From contig NZ_CP073697.1 in the NCBI RefSeq assembly GCF_025264665.1, forward strand, positions 1,612,001 through 1,676,000: 64,000 nt of DNA, in the 5' to 3' direction. Positions 24,881 to 32,671 of the stretch are shown here, in pieces. The translations under genes and the position numbers were made by a program. How positions within the stretch are numbered: the first letter of the stretch is position 1; every line of letters starts with the position of its first letter. The stretch is from Edaphobacter flagellatus. Lineage in GTDB: Bacteria; Acidobacteriota; Terriglobia; Terriglobales; Acidobacteriaceae. Below the pieces are notes generated by a model, which saw nothing but the letters and a program-made list of their open reading frames with translations, was not told the origin of the DNA and did not search any database.

Positions 24881-26979
24881 CGGGCTCCTCCTTCGGAATC
24901 GGGGGCCGGTTTTGCGGGCTCACGCAGGCCGAGCCAGTCTTTCTGATAGGCGAAGCTGATCGCCATCAGGATGACACCCAACGCGAGGAAACTGGCAAAA
25001 CGGTAGCCCTGGCTGAGGTTGCGCATGTCGTAGAGGAAGGTCTTGCCGATCGTGAAGACGAGCAGCACAAGCGCCTGCCAGCGGATGAAGGCGGTGCGAC
25101 GCCAGAAGCCGATGGCGAGAAGTGCGGCTCCATAGATCATGAGGAAGGCGGAGACGGCGAGTGCTCGCTGGAGTTCCAGGTCAGGATTGGCCGCGGTGGA
25201 GGGCCAGAGTGCTGAGATCTCGCGCACGCCGGTTAAGACCGCGACGAGATTGATGATGATGATTGAACCAGCGGCGAGCTGCGGCCAGAGATGCGAGGCT
25301 TCGTTACCGCGTGCAATGCGGAGAGAAGCCCAGGCAAGAGCACCAAGGATGGCGATGGCGAGGAGGGCCATGCCGAAGTCGGCGTTGGCGAAGGCCGGGA
25401 GCAGAACATAGGCAGCGTGGGTCACGACTTCACGCAGGGAGAGAAGGATGGCGATGCCTCCGATGGCGACATAGGAGGCGAGGGCAAAGCGCTGCCAGGT
25501 CTGGAACGGGTCTTGTGAGGATGCGGATACACGCAGTGACATCCACGCTGCGGCGACAAAGGCGGCAACGGCAATGAGCGCAGTGGCGAGGTTGTGATTG
25601 AAGAAGGAGAGAGACGCTCCCCCTCCGAACCAATACGGGGAGGCGATCAATCCGCCGAGGCCGAGGACGAAGGAGCCCGCGGAGAGCCACTGGAGGACGC
25701 GTCCTGAGCTGGCGTGCGCGGGAGACTGAAGGCGGGTTGCTACCCAGAGCAGCGCAACACCTTCGACCAGCCATGCAACGGTGATCCAGTGGCCGCTGGC
25801 CTTGAGCGGAATCGCAATGGTGAGGAAGACGACGGCGAGCGAGAGATGGAGGGCGGCGGCGACGGCGCTCTGCGGCAGGCGCGTGATGAGCAGATAAGCC
25901 GCGGCGAGGATAAGCATCAGCCAGGGCAGGAACCAGTGCCGGTCGGAGTCCTGCATGACGGAGTAGAGCGCGAGAGAGACGAAGGCTGCGTTGCCGAGCG
26001 GTAGAAGGATGTTGCGAATGTGAGAGCCGAAACGGCGAGCCTTAGGCGTTGGGGCGTCGGGCGTTACGGCTTTGACGGAGATGCTGACGAAGGTGAGGAA
26101 GAAGAGTGCGATGAAGAGCGTCGTGACGGCGAATGCGGGCTCGTGGTAGTGGCTCCAGTACCAACCGATGAAGAAGAGAACGGTCCCGGGAAAGGCCATC
26201 AGGAGGAGGCGTTCCCAGGGCTTCACACGAACGAGCATGGCAATCGCGATGTCAATGGCGAGGAGGTAGGTGAAGAGGAATACCTCGTGATTGCCACCCG
26301 TCGAGAGCAGGAGAGGCGTCGCAAAGCCACCGGCGACGGCATAGGCGGCGAGCAACTCGGCGTCCTGCGCCCAGGCCATGTAAGCATTCCATGCGGTGAC
26401 GAGGATCATGCCGAAGAGCGCTGCGCTTGGCGGCAGCAGGTGATAGAGCTGGAAGGCAGCCCAGAGCGCCAGATAGAGCACGCCGCTGCCAACGGCCTTC
26501 AAGGAGTAGGAGAAGGCGGAGAAGCCTTTGCGGCGGAATCGCTCCGACCAGACGACGATGCCCGCTCCTGCGATAAGCCCGATGAGGATGCGGCCCACCG
26601 GGCCGATCCACTGGTTGTCGATGGCGAGCTTGAGGCCGAGCGTGGCGGCGAAGAGCAGCGCGACGATGCCAATACGGTTGAAGATCTGTGCGCCAAGGCG
26701 GCTTTCGAGTGATGGCTGCGGGGCGGGCGAAAGCGTGTTGAGCGACGGCGGTGGCGGGATCGGAGCGACGGCGTCGGGCGGGACCGGCTGAACGGTCTCT
26801 GGCCGCGGCGGTGGTGGCGGTGGCGGAACTGATGTGGCCGCAGGCTCTGCGATGGGCAGAGGGCCAGCCGCGCGAAGCTGGGCGAGTTGATGCTCAAGCT
26901 CGTCGACTCGGTTGCTGAGCAGGCGCAGCTGGGCTGCCAGCTGTGCCTGCGTCTGAGGGGAGAAGTCCTCCGAATCCAT
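24877..26979 (-). CDS. DUF2339 family multi-spanning membrane protein
   Basis: This 700-residue protein has an N-terminal coiled coil (about 8-40, QLAAQLRLLSNRVDELEHQL), a proline-rich linker (about 42-90), then about twenty hydrophobic helices to the end. The first helices contain RIGIVALLFAATLGLKLA and the DUF2339-typical GRILIGLIAGAGIVVWSE. I chose ATG 26979 (MDSEDF); the frame extends to 27060 but would overlap the divergent regulator start. It shares a 4-bp overlap with the DUF3999 gene. Function is unknown. Confidence 0.82.
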   Translation of the reverse strand: MDSEDFSPQTQAQLAAQLRLLSNRVDELEHQLAQLRAAGPLPIAEPAATSVPPPPPPPRPETVQPVPPDAVAPIPPPPSLNTLSPAPQPSLESRLGAQIFNRIGIVALLFAATLGLKLAIDNQWIGPVGRILIGLIAGAGIVVWSERFRRKGFSAFSYSLKAVGSGVLYLALWAAFQLYHLLPPSAALFGMILVTAWNAYMAWAQDAELLAAYAVAGGFATPLLLSTGGNHEVFLFTYLLAIDIAIAMLVRVKPWERLLLMAFPGTVLFFIGWYWSHYHEPAFAVTTLFIALFFLTFVSISVKAVTPDAPTPKARRFGSHIRNILLPLGNAAFVSLALYSVMQDSDRHWFLPWLMLILAAAYLLITRLPQSAVAAALHLSLAVVFLTIAIPLKASGHWITVAWLVEGVALLWVATRLQSPAHASSGRVLQWLSAGSFVLGLGGLIASPYWFGGGASLSFFNHNLATALIAVAAFVAAAWMSLRVSASSQDPFQTWQRFALASYVAIGGIAILLSLREVVTHAAYVLLPAFANADFGMALLAIAILGALAWASLRIARGNEASHLWPQLAAGSIIIINLVAVLTGVREISALWPSTAANPDLELQRALAVSAFLMIYGAALLAIGFWRRTAFIRWQALVLLVFTIGKTFLYDMRNLSQGYRFASFLALGVILMAISFAYQKDWLGLREPAKPAPDSEGGAR

Positions 26980-27058
26980 GGAAACTACTGTATCGCCTTG
27001 AGATGGATTGCGCTGCAGGAAAACGAAGAGGCGCCCGGCTCTGATACTCTTTGCGCAC

Positions 27059-27799
27059 ATGATGTCTCTTCGAGTTCTAGTGGTCGATGACGATGCGCTA
27101 AGCCGGGAACTGCTGGTCCTGCTGCTCGCGCAAGCGGGCTATGCGGCAGAAGCGGTGGAGTCGGGAGCGGCTGCCATCGCTGCTCTCCGTGCCGATTCGA
27201 GCTTCGATCTGCTACTGGTGGACCTGCAGATGCCAGGGATCGCCGGAAGTGTGCTGGCGCGTGAGTTGCGTGGGACAGGAAACGAGGCGACATTGCTGGC
27301 GATGAGTGCCAGCCAGCCTGCGATGAGCGCCCTTGAGGGCTTCGATGGCTTTCTATTGAAGCCGTTCTCTATGGAAACGTTTGCTGCGGCCATCGAGAAG
27401 AAGAATGTGATCGCTTATCAAGCTGCGAAGGACGAGGGAGTGCTCAACGAGGAGGTCTATCGCAAGCTGACCCGCTCGATGAGCGCGGAGAAGCTTGCGC
27501 AGCTCTACGCCCTTTGTCTTGGAGACGTGAAACGGCGGGTTGAGGCCATGCGCCAAGCAGCTGCGGAAGGTGACGATGCCGAGTATCGCCGCGAAGCCCA
27601 CGCCATCAAGGGAGGTTGCGGACTAGTCGGAGCAACAGAGTTGCAAAGTATTGCAGCCAAAGAGGAAAACAGAGGTATCACTGCTAATCATGTAGTTTCG
27701 CTTGATGAAATCCTGCTGGCTTGTACGCGACTGGAGGATATGCTGGTCGCAAACAACAAAGCAATGAGAGAGCAAGGACCTGTAAGGAGTCACGCATGA
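27059..27799 (+). CDS. Response regulator with C-terminal Hpt domain
   Basis: This 246-residue protein fuses a CheY-like receiver (about 4-118; acidic D10-D12, phospho-acceptor D55 in LLVDLQMPG, K101 in LLKPF) to a histidine phosphotransfer domain (about 130-240) with H181 in AHAIKGGCGLVGA. Such a protein relays phosphate from a kinase receiver to another regulator. It has no output domain and no kinase next to it. It overlaps the following NarL-type gene by 4 bp, a plausible phosphate acceptor. No ribosome site precedes ATG 27059/27062, so the message may be leaderless. Confidence 0.85.
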   Translation: MMSLRVLVVDDDALSRELLVLLLAQAGYAAEAVESGAAAIAALRADSSFDLLLVDLQMPGIAGSVLARELRGTGNEATLLAMSASQPAMSALEGFDGFLLKPFSMETFAAAIEKKNVIAYQAAKDEGVLNEEVYRKLTRSMSAEKLAQLYALCLGDVKRRVEAMRQAAAEGDDAEYRREAHAIKGGCGLVGATELQSIAAKEENRGITANHVVSLDEILLACTRLEDMLVANNKAMREQGPVRSHA

Positions 27800-28500
27800 A
27801 AGACGCAGTGAGAAGACCAGGTGAAGCCAATTCCTCAACACCGATTCGTGTTGTTGTCGCCGACGATCATCCAGTCGTTCGCTTTGGTGTAAAGAACATG
27901 CTGGAGAATGAGCCCGGCTTTGAAGTCGTGGGCGAAGCAGAGGATGGCGACGTTGCCATTACGGAGACGTTAGAACGCGAGCCTGACATTCTGCTGCTGG
28001 ATGTCATGATGCCGCGCCTGCCTGGGTTGGAAGCGCTGCGCGCGATCATGGACAAGTCGCCCCGCGTGAAGATCATCCTTTTGACCAGCACGATCACACA
28101 GCAGCAGATTATCGAAGCCCTACAGATCGGCGCGCGCGGCATTGTGTTGAAAGATGCAGCAGCATCCGATCTCTCGAGGTCGATGCGCGCTGTGCTCTCC
28201 GGTGACTATTGGATCGGCGGCGAACGCGTTGTGAATCTTGTCGCAGCCCTGAATGAGTTGATGAAGCAGGCAGCCGCCTCACCGGACAAGAAGACATATG
28301 GCCTGACTCCGCGTGAGATTGAAGTAGTGACCTGCATCGTCGAAGGCTGCAGTAACAAGGATGTCGCGAAACAGTTCTCCATCAGCGAGGAGACGGTGAA
28401 GCGCCACCTGTCGAACATCTTCGACAAAACGGGCGTCTCGACAAGGCTGGAGCTGGCGTTGTTTGCAATCGCGCACAAGCTGGTTACGCTGGACAACTAA
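27796..28500 (+). CDS. NarL/FixJ-type response regulator (LuxR HTH)
   Basis: This 234-residue transcription factor has a receiver domain (about 17-135, D69 in LLLDVMMP, K in VLKDAA) and a LuxR-type DNA-binding domain (about 170-232, LTPREIEVVTCIVEG then SEETVKRHLSNIF). AAGGAGT (27784-27790) precedes ATG 27796, which overlaps the upstream TGA. The genetic coupling suggests it is the output partner of the receiver-Hpt protein. Targets are unknown. Confidence 0.9.
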   Translation: MKDAVRRPGEANSSTPIRVVVADDHPVVRFGVKNMLENEPGFEVVGEAEDGDVAITETLEREPDILLLDVMMPRLPGLEALRAIMDKSPRVKIILLTSTITQQQIIEALQIGARGIVLKDAAASDLSRSMRAVLSGDYWIGGERVVNLVAALNELMKQAAASPDKKTYGLTPREIEVVTCIVEGCSNKDVAKQFSISEETVKRHLSNIFDKTGVSTRLELALFAIAHKLVTLDN

Positions 28501-28518
28501 ATCGACGCAAGCCATAGG

Positions 28519-28553
28519 AGGCGTCCGGCGCAGAGGGTGTGCGCCGGACGCCT
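28519..28553 (+). terminator. Strong hairpin after the regulator gene
   Basis: AGGCGTCCGGCGCA (28519-28532) pairs perfectly over 14 bp with 28540-28553 around a 7-nt loop, then TCTGCATTT follows. The T-run is poor but the stem is very stable, and it lies 19 nt after the regulator stop. Confidence 0.6.
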
Positions 28554-28577
28554 TCTGCATTTAAGTAAGATGGATGT

Positions 28578-29591
28578 ATGAGCGAACGTGAAACGATAGC
28601 GGATCTGCTGGTGATTGGCGCCGGGCCAACCGGGATGGCATGTGCGATCGAGGCCCAGCGCGCGGGCTTTCGCGCCATGCTGGTGGATAAGGGCTGCCTG
28701 TGCAATTCGCTCTTTCACTATCCGTCGAACATGACGTTCTTCACGACGCCGGAGCTGCTGGAGATTGGCGATATTCCCTTCTCGAGCCCAAACCAGAAGC
28801 CGAACCGCAACGAGGCGCTGGAGTACTACCGCAAGGTCGCCGAGCACTACAAGCTGGATGTGCGTCAGTATGAAACGGTCAACCGGGTAACTGGTTCCGA
28901 TGACGACTTCACCGTGCATACGACAGATCGCTTTGGACGACCGCTGGCGCATCGTGCGCGCAAGCTGGTGATTGCAACCGGATACTACGACCTGCCGAAC
29001 TATCTGAACATTCCCGGCGAGGAACTGAATAAGGTCTTTCACTACTATCACGATCCACATCCCTACTACGGACTGGACGTGGTGGTAATCGGCGGAAAGA
29101 ACTCGGCGGCTATCGCTGCACTCGATCTGTGGCGGCATGGCGCGCGGGTGACGCTGGTTCATCGTGGGCCGGATATGCATCGGCACGTGAAGTACTGGAT
29201 TCTGCCGGACATCAAAAATCGCATCAGGAATGCAGAGATTGCTGCGCACTTTTCCAGCAACGTTACGCGCATCACCGAAGATGCGGTGACGCTGGCAACA
29301 CCTGACGGCGAGGTAACGCTGCCCAATCATTTTGTGTTTGCGCTGACGGGCTATAGACCTGACTTCGAGTTTCTTGAAGCACTAGGCGTAAAGCTGGATG
29401 AGGCGAATGATCGCTGCCCAGTGTGTAATCCGGTAACTCTTGAAAGCAATGTGCCGGGGATTTACCTTGCGGGCGTTGTGATTGCAGGAGAGCGAACGAA
29501 TGAGATTTTCATCGAAAACGGACGCTTTCATGGCAGGCAGATCGCAGAGGACTTGCAGGCCAGGCTGGCAAACACAACAACGACCGCCTAG
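28578..29591 (+). CDS. YpdA family bacillithiol-disulfide reductase-like FAD protein
   Basis: This 337-residue flavoprotein has an FAD-binding GAGPTG motif (about 15-20), the YpdA-characteristic segment GCLCNSLFHYPSNMTFF (about 39-55), a second Rossmann motif VVIGGKNSAA for NADPH (about 171-180) and ATGYYD. YpdA reduces oxidised bacillithiol disulfide in Firmicutes. Acidobacteria are among groups reported to carry bacillithiol genes, though none of bshA/B/C is in this window. The 3' end overlaps the convergent ABC permease by 4 bp. Confidence 0.88.
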   Translation: MSERETIADLLVIGAGPTGMACAIEAQRAGFRAMLVDKGCLCNSLFHYPSNMTFFTTPELLEIGDIPFSSPNQKPNRNEALEYYRKVAEHYKLDVRQYETVNRVTGSDDDFTVHTTDRFGRPLAHRARKLVIATGYYDLPNYLNIPGEELNKVFHYYHDPHPYYGLDVVVIGGKNSAAIAALDLWRHGARVTLVHRGPDMHRHVKYWILPDIKNRIRNAEIAAHFSSNVTRITEDAVTLATPDGEVTLPNHFVFALTGYRPDFEFLEALGVKLDEANDRCPVCNPVTLESNVPGIYLAGVVIAGERTNEIFIENGRFHGRQIAEDLQARLANTTTTA

Positions 29592-30457
29592 CCGATAACG
29601 CGACGCATGAAACCGCGGATACCCAGCCATGTCAGCAGTACAAGGAAGAAAATAAGCATGCCGAGAATCAGCGCAGGGTGCATATGCGGAAGCGTCGGCG
29701 TGAGCGCGGAACGCAAACCTTCGCTCATATAAACGATCGGGTTGAACAGCACGCCAATCTGCAGCCACTTAATCCTGTCGAGCGCAGCCCACGGATAGTA
29801 AACACAGCCGAGAAACGTAATCGGCATGACGACGACGCCGAAGATAAGGCCGATCTGCTGGGGTTTGACGCTCGTGCCAATCGTGAGGCCCAGCGCGCCT
29901 GAGGTGAGGCTGGCAAGAATCATCACGACAATCAGATAAGGCCAGTTGGAGACGTGTGCGACTACCGGCGTCGATGGAATGTAGTAAGCCAGTGGAAAAA
30001 CGATAGCGGCAGCGATGATGCTCTGCATCGCAGAGAAGCACATCTTCTCCAGTGCGATGGCCGCGACGGGCAGAGGACACATCACGCGGTCGTCGATCTC
30101 ACGCGTGACGCCGAACTCCTGCGCCAGTGGCAGAGCAACGGCAGCGATACCGCTGAACATGATGGCGACTGCCATCAGTCCCGGCAGCAGGACCGTGCTG
30201 AAGTTGCCGCCGGCCATGGCGGCGGTGGGATTCATCGCTGCGCCTCCGCTCATGTGCGGCATGATGAACGTGAAGACGAAGAGAAACAGCAGCGGATTCA
30301 TGCAGACACGAATGGCGAACGGAAAAATCTCGCGTCGCAGAACGTGGAGGTCGCGCACAAAGAGGCCTGCAAAAGCGCGAAGATACTGCATCCTCTTCGT
30401 GCCGCTGTGTGCAGCCGGTGCGGGAGTTTGGAGTTCGATTTCTGCCAGATCTGCCAT
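29588..30457 (-). CDS. ABC-2 type transporter permease
   Basis: This 289-residue membrane subunit has about six hydrophobic helices and the ABC-2 signature around FGVVVMPITFLGCVYYPW and LFNPIVYMSEGLRSALTP. It pairs with the ATP-binding subunit immediately upstream (4-nt gap) to form a DrrAB-like exporter. ATG 30457 (MADLAEIE) has GGGAGT at a good distance; the longer frame to 30559 would overlap the ATPase gene out of frame. It is the last gene of a four-gene efflux operon. Confidence 0.88.
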   Translation of the reverse strand: MADLAEIELQTPAPAAHSGTKRMQYLRAFAGLFVRDLHVLRREIFPFAIRVCMNPLLFLFVFTFIMPHMSGGAAMNPTAAMAGGNFSTVLLPGLMAVAIMFSGIAAVALPLAQEFGVTREIDDRVMCPLPVAAIALEKMCFSAMQSIIAAAIVFPLAYYIPSTPVVAHVSNWPYLIVVMILASLTSGALGLTIGTSVKPQQIGLIFGVVVMPITFLGCVYYPWAALDRIKWLQIGVLFNPIVYMSEGLRSALTPTLPHMHPALILGMLIFFLVLLTWLGIRGFMRRVIG

Positions 30458-30461
30458 ATCG

Positions 30462-31403
30462 TTACTCCCGCAGGTCGCGCCCGGTAAGGCTAATGAACAC
30501 CGTCTCCAGGCTGGTCTCGGTGATGGTAAGGTCGCGCAATCCGTATGGATTGGCGGCATTCACCACGTCGGATAGCAGGCCCTCGGTACCCTCCGCAAAG
30601 ATACGCACTCCTTTAGACGTGGTTTCGACGCTGGCGACGCCGGGCTTTTGTTCAAGCTGATCGACGAGCTGCGGAACATTCTGCTGGCTGCGCAAATCCA
30701 GCTCATACACCCGGGCAGCGCCTACGGAATTTTTGAGCGCAGCAGGCGTATCTTCGACAAGAATTTTCCCGTGGTCGATGATAGCGACGCGGTCGCAGAG
30801 TTCGTCGGCCTCCTCCATATAGTGCGTGGTGAGGACCACCGTGATGCCCTCCTGCCGGAGATTGCGAACCGCCTCCCACATCGCGATGCGGCTCTGTGGA
30901 TCGAGCCCCGCGCTAGGCTCATCGAGGAAGAGCACCTTAGGACGATGCGCGATGGCACGCGCGATCTGGACACGCTGCGCCAGGCCGCCGGAAAGCTGCG
31001 TGGGATAAGCGCTGGTGCGCTCCGTGAGATGGAACTGCGCGAGCAGTTGCGTGGTGCGCGCACGTGCCTCGGCACGGGAGAATCCAAAATAGAGACAGTG
31101 GAAGAAGATATTTTCGTAGACGGTACAGGCGCGATCGAGCGTGTTGTACTGCGGCACGACGCCGATCTGCTGCCGCGCCTGCGCTGGAGTTTGAACGACA
31201 TCGATACCGGCGATATGGACGCGGCCCGATGTGGGCAATGCACGCGTAGTGCAGATGCTGATGGTTGTCGTCTTCCCTGCTCCATTAGGCCCCAGCAGGC
31301 CGTAGAGCTCTCCGGCGCGCACGCTAAGGTCGATGCCGTCGACTGCGACGACACGCTGCTTGCCGTCGTAGATTTTTTTCAGGCTCTCGATCTCAACGAT
31401 CAT
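30462..31403 (-). CDS. ABC transporter ATP-binding protein (DrrA-like)
   Basis: This 313-residue cytoplasmic ATPase has Walker A GPNGAGKTT (38-46), Q-loop VVPQYNT, signature LSGGLAQR, Walker B VLFLDEPSAGLD and the switch His in LTTHYME. The C-terminal extension (about 220-313) resembles the DUF4162-type tail of daunorubicin-resistance ATPases. It energises the neighbouring ABC-2 permease. CTGGAG precedes ATG 31403. It lies 45 nt downstream of the RND adaptor gene on the same strand. Confidence 0.92.
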   Translation of the reverse strand: MIVEIESLKKIYDGKQRVVAVDGIDLSVRAGELYGLLGPNGAGKTTTISICTTRALPTSGRVHIAGIDVVQTPAQARQQIGVVPQYNTLDRACTVYENIFFHCLYFGFSRAEARARTTQLLAQFHLTERTSAYPTQLSGGLAQRVQIARAIAHRPKVLFLDEPSAGLDPQSRIAMWEAVRNLRQEGITVVLTTHYMEEADELCDRVAIIDHGKILVEDTPAALKNSVGAARVYELDLRSQQNVPQLVDQLEQKPGVASVETTSKGVRIFAEGTEGLLSDVVNAANPYGLRDLTITETSLETVFISLTGRDLRE

Positions 31404-31448
31404 ATGGACTCCAGGGACGCGACACTTCAGCTTACAGCAAGTGTGTAA

Positions 31449-32648
31449 CTACTTCTGTAACTGAGGCTGCACCTTTGCCCCTTCGGTAACCTCATCACCG
31501 GGGCTAAGGACGACGATGTCGCCAGGATGGAGGCCACTGACAACTTCGGTAGCCGTACCCAGATCGCGGCCAAGCACAATCGCACGGAAGTGCACGACGT
31601 TGTTGCTATCGACAACGACAGCCTGCGGCCCCGCCGTACGAATAACCAGGCCATTTGCTGGAAGCAGAACGGGCGCGGCTCCGCTCGGCGGAAGATCGAA
31701 GATGACCGTGGCATACATGCCGGGAAGAATCTGACCGTCGTTCTTAAGGTCAACCTCGGTAAGAAGAGTCCGCGTAGTGGTGTCGATGCTCTGGCTTGTG
31801 CGAGTGACGGTACCCGTATAGACCTTGCCGGGAAGCTCGCGGAAGGCGATCTTTGCCGTGTGGCCGTTGGTCAGGCCGACAGCACTGGTCTGCGGAACGT
31901 TCGCGAAGATACGCACTTTATCCGCCTGGCCGATGGTGAACATCTGCGTCACGCTATTGGCGCTGCCCGAACTGATCAGCGATCCGCGATCGATACCGCG
32001 CGAGAGGATTACGCCATCGAAGGGAGCCACGACGCGCGAGAAAGATGCCTGCTCTGTAAGCGAGCGAACGTTCGCTTCGCCGGCAGCAATGTTGGCCTGC
32101 GCCGCAGCAACATTCGCAACATCGGCGTCAGCCTGAGCTTTCCTCTGATCGGCGTCCTGCTGTGAGACCACGCCCTGACGGACGAGTCCCTGCCAGCGTT
32201 CATTGGTGACTTTAGACAGCGCAGCGTTCGCCTGCATCTGCTGCAGCTGCGCCTTCGTCTGCAGCAACGCAGCTTTAGCCTGCATCAGCGCCTGCGTCGT
32301 CTGCGGATCGTCGATATCGGCCAGCAGCTGGCCACGATGCACGCGGTCGCCGATATCGACATAGCGAGCTCTCACGTAACCCGAGGTGCGGGCATAGATC
32401 GGCGTCTGATCGAAGGCCTGGACCGTTGCAGGCAGCTCAATATGCCCACTGGGATTCCCCGTGGCGAGCTTTGCCGCGAGCACGGTGGGCGGGCCTGCAG
32501 CAACCCTGGCCTCGGCCTCAAGCTGATCGCGGTGGCGAAGCTTCGGCAGCAGGAACAGCACCCCGACGACGATCAGCAGCAGAAAGAAGGCCGTCATCCC
32601 CACATAGGGGCCTCGGCTGTTGGATTCGGCTTGGGCGTGTTGCGTCAT
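31449..32648 (-). CDS. RND efflux periplasmic adaptor (membrane fusion protein)
   Basis: This 399-residue protein has one N-terminal membrane anchor (about 17-37), a barrel-sandwich/lipoyl half-motif (TSGYVRARYVDIGDRVHRGQ), a coiled-coil hairpin (about 110-195) rich in Gln/Ala, the second lipoyl half (VVAPFDGVILSRGI) and a beta-barrel. It bridges the inner-membrane pump and an outer-membrane channel. GAGAGGAAAG precedes ATG 32648; the RND pump gene ends 23 nt upstream. It could serve the RND pump, the ABC exporter downstream, or both. Confidence 0.92.
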   Translation of the reverse strand: MTQHAQAESNSRGPYVGMTAFFLLLIVVGVLFLLPKLRHRDQLEAEARVAAGPPTVLAAKLATGNPSGHIELPATVQAFDQTPIYARTSGYVRARYVDIGDRVHRGQLLADIDDPQTTQALMQAKAALLQTKAQLQQMQANAALSKVTNERWQGLVRQGVVSQQDADQRKAQADADVANVAAAQANIAAGEANVRSLTEQASFSRVVAPFDGVILSRGIDRGSLISSGSANSVTQMFTIGQADKVRIFANVPQTSAVGLTNGHTAKIAFRELPGKVYTGTVTRTSQSIDTTTRTLLTEVDLKNDGQILPGMYATVIFDLPPSGAAPVLLPANGLVIRTAGPQAVVVDSNNVVHFRAIVLGRDLGTATEVVSGLHPGDIVVLSPGDEVTEGAKVQPQLQK

Positions 32649-32671
32649 CTTTCCTCTCTCAATCGTACCGG

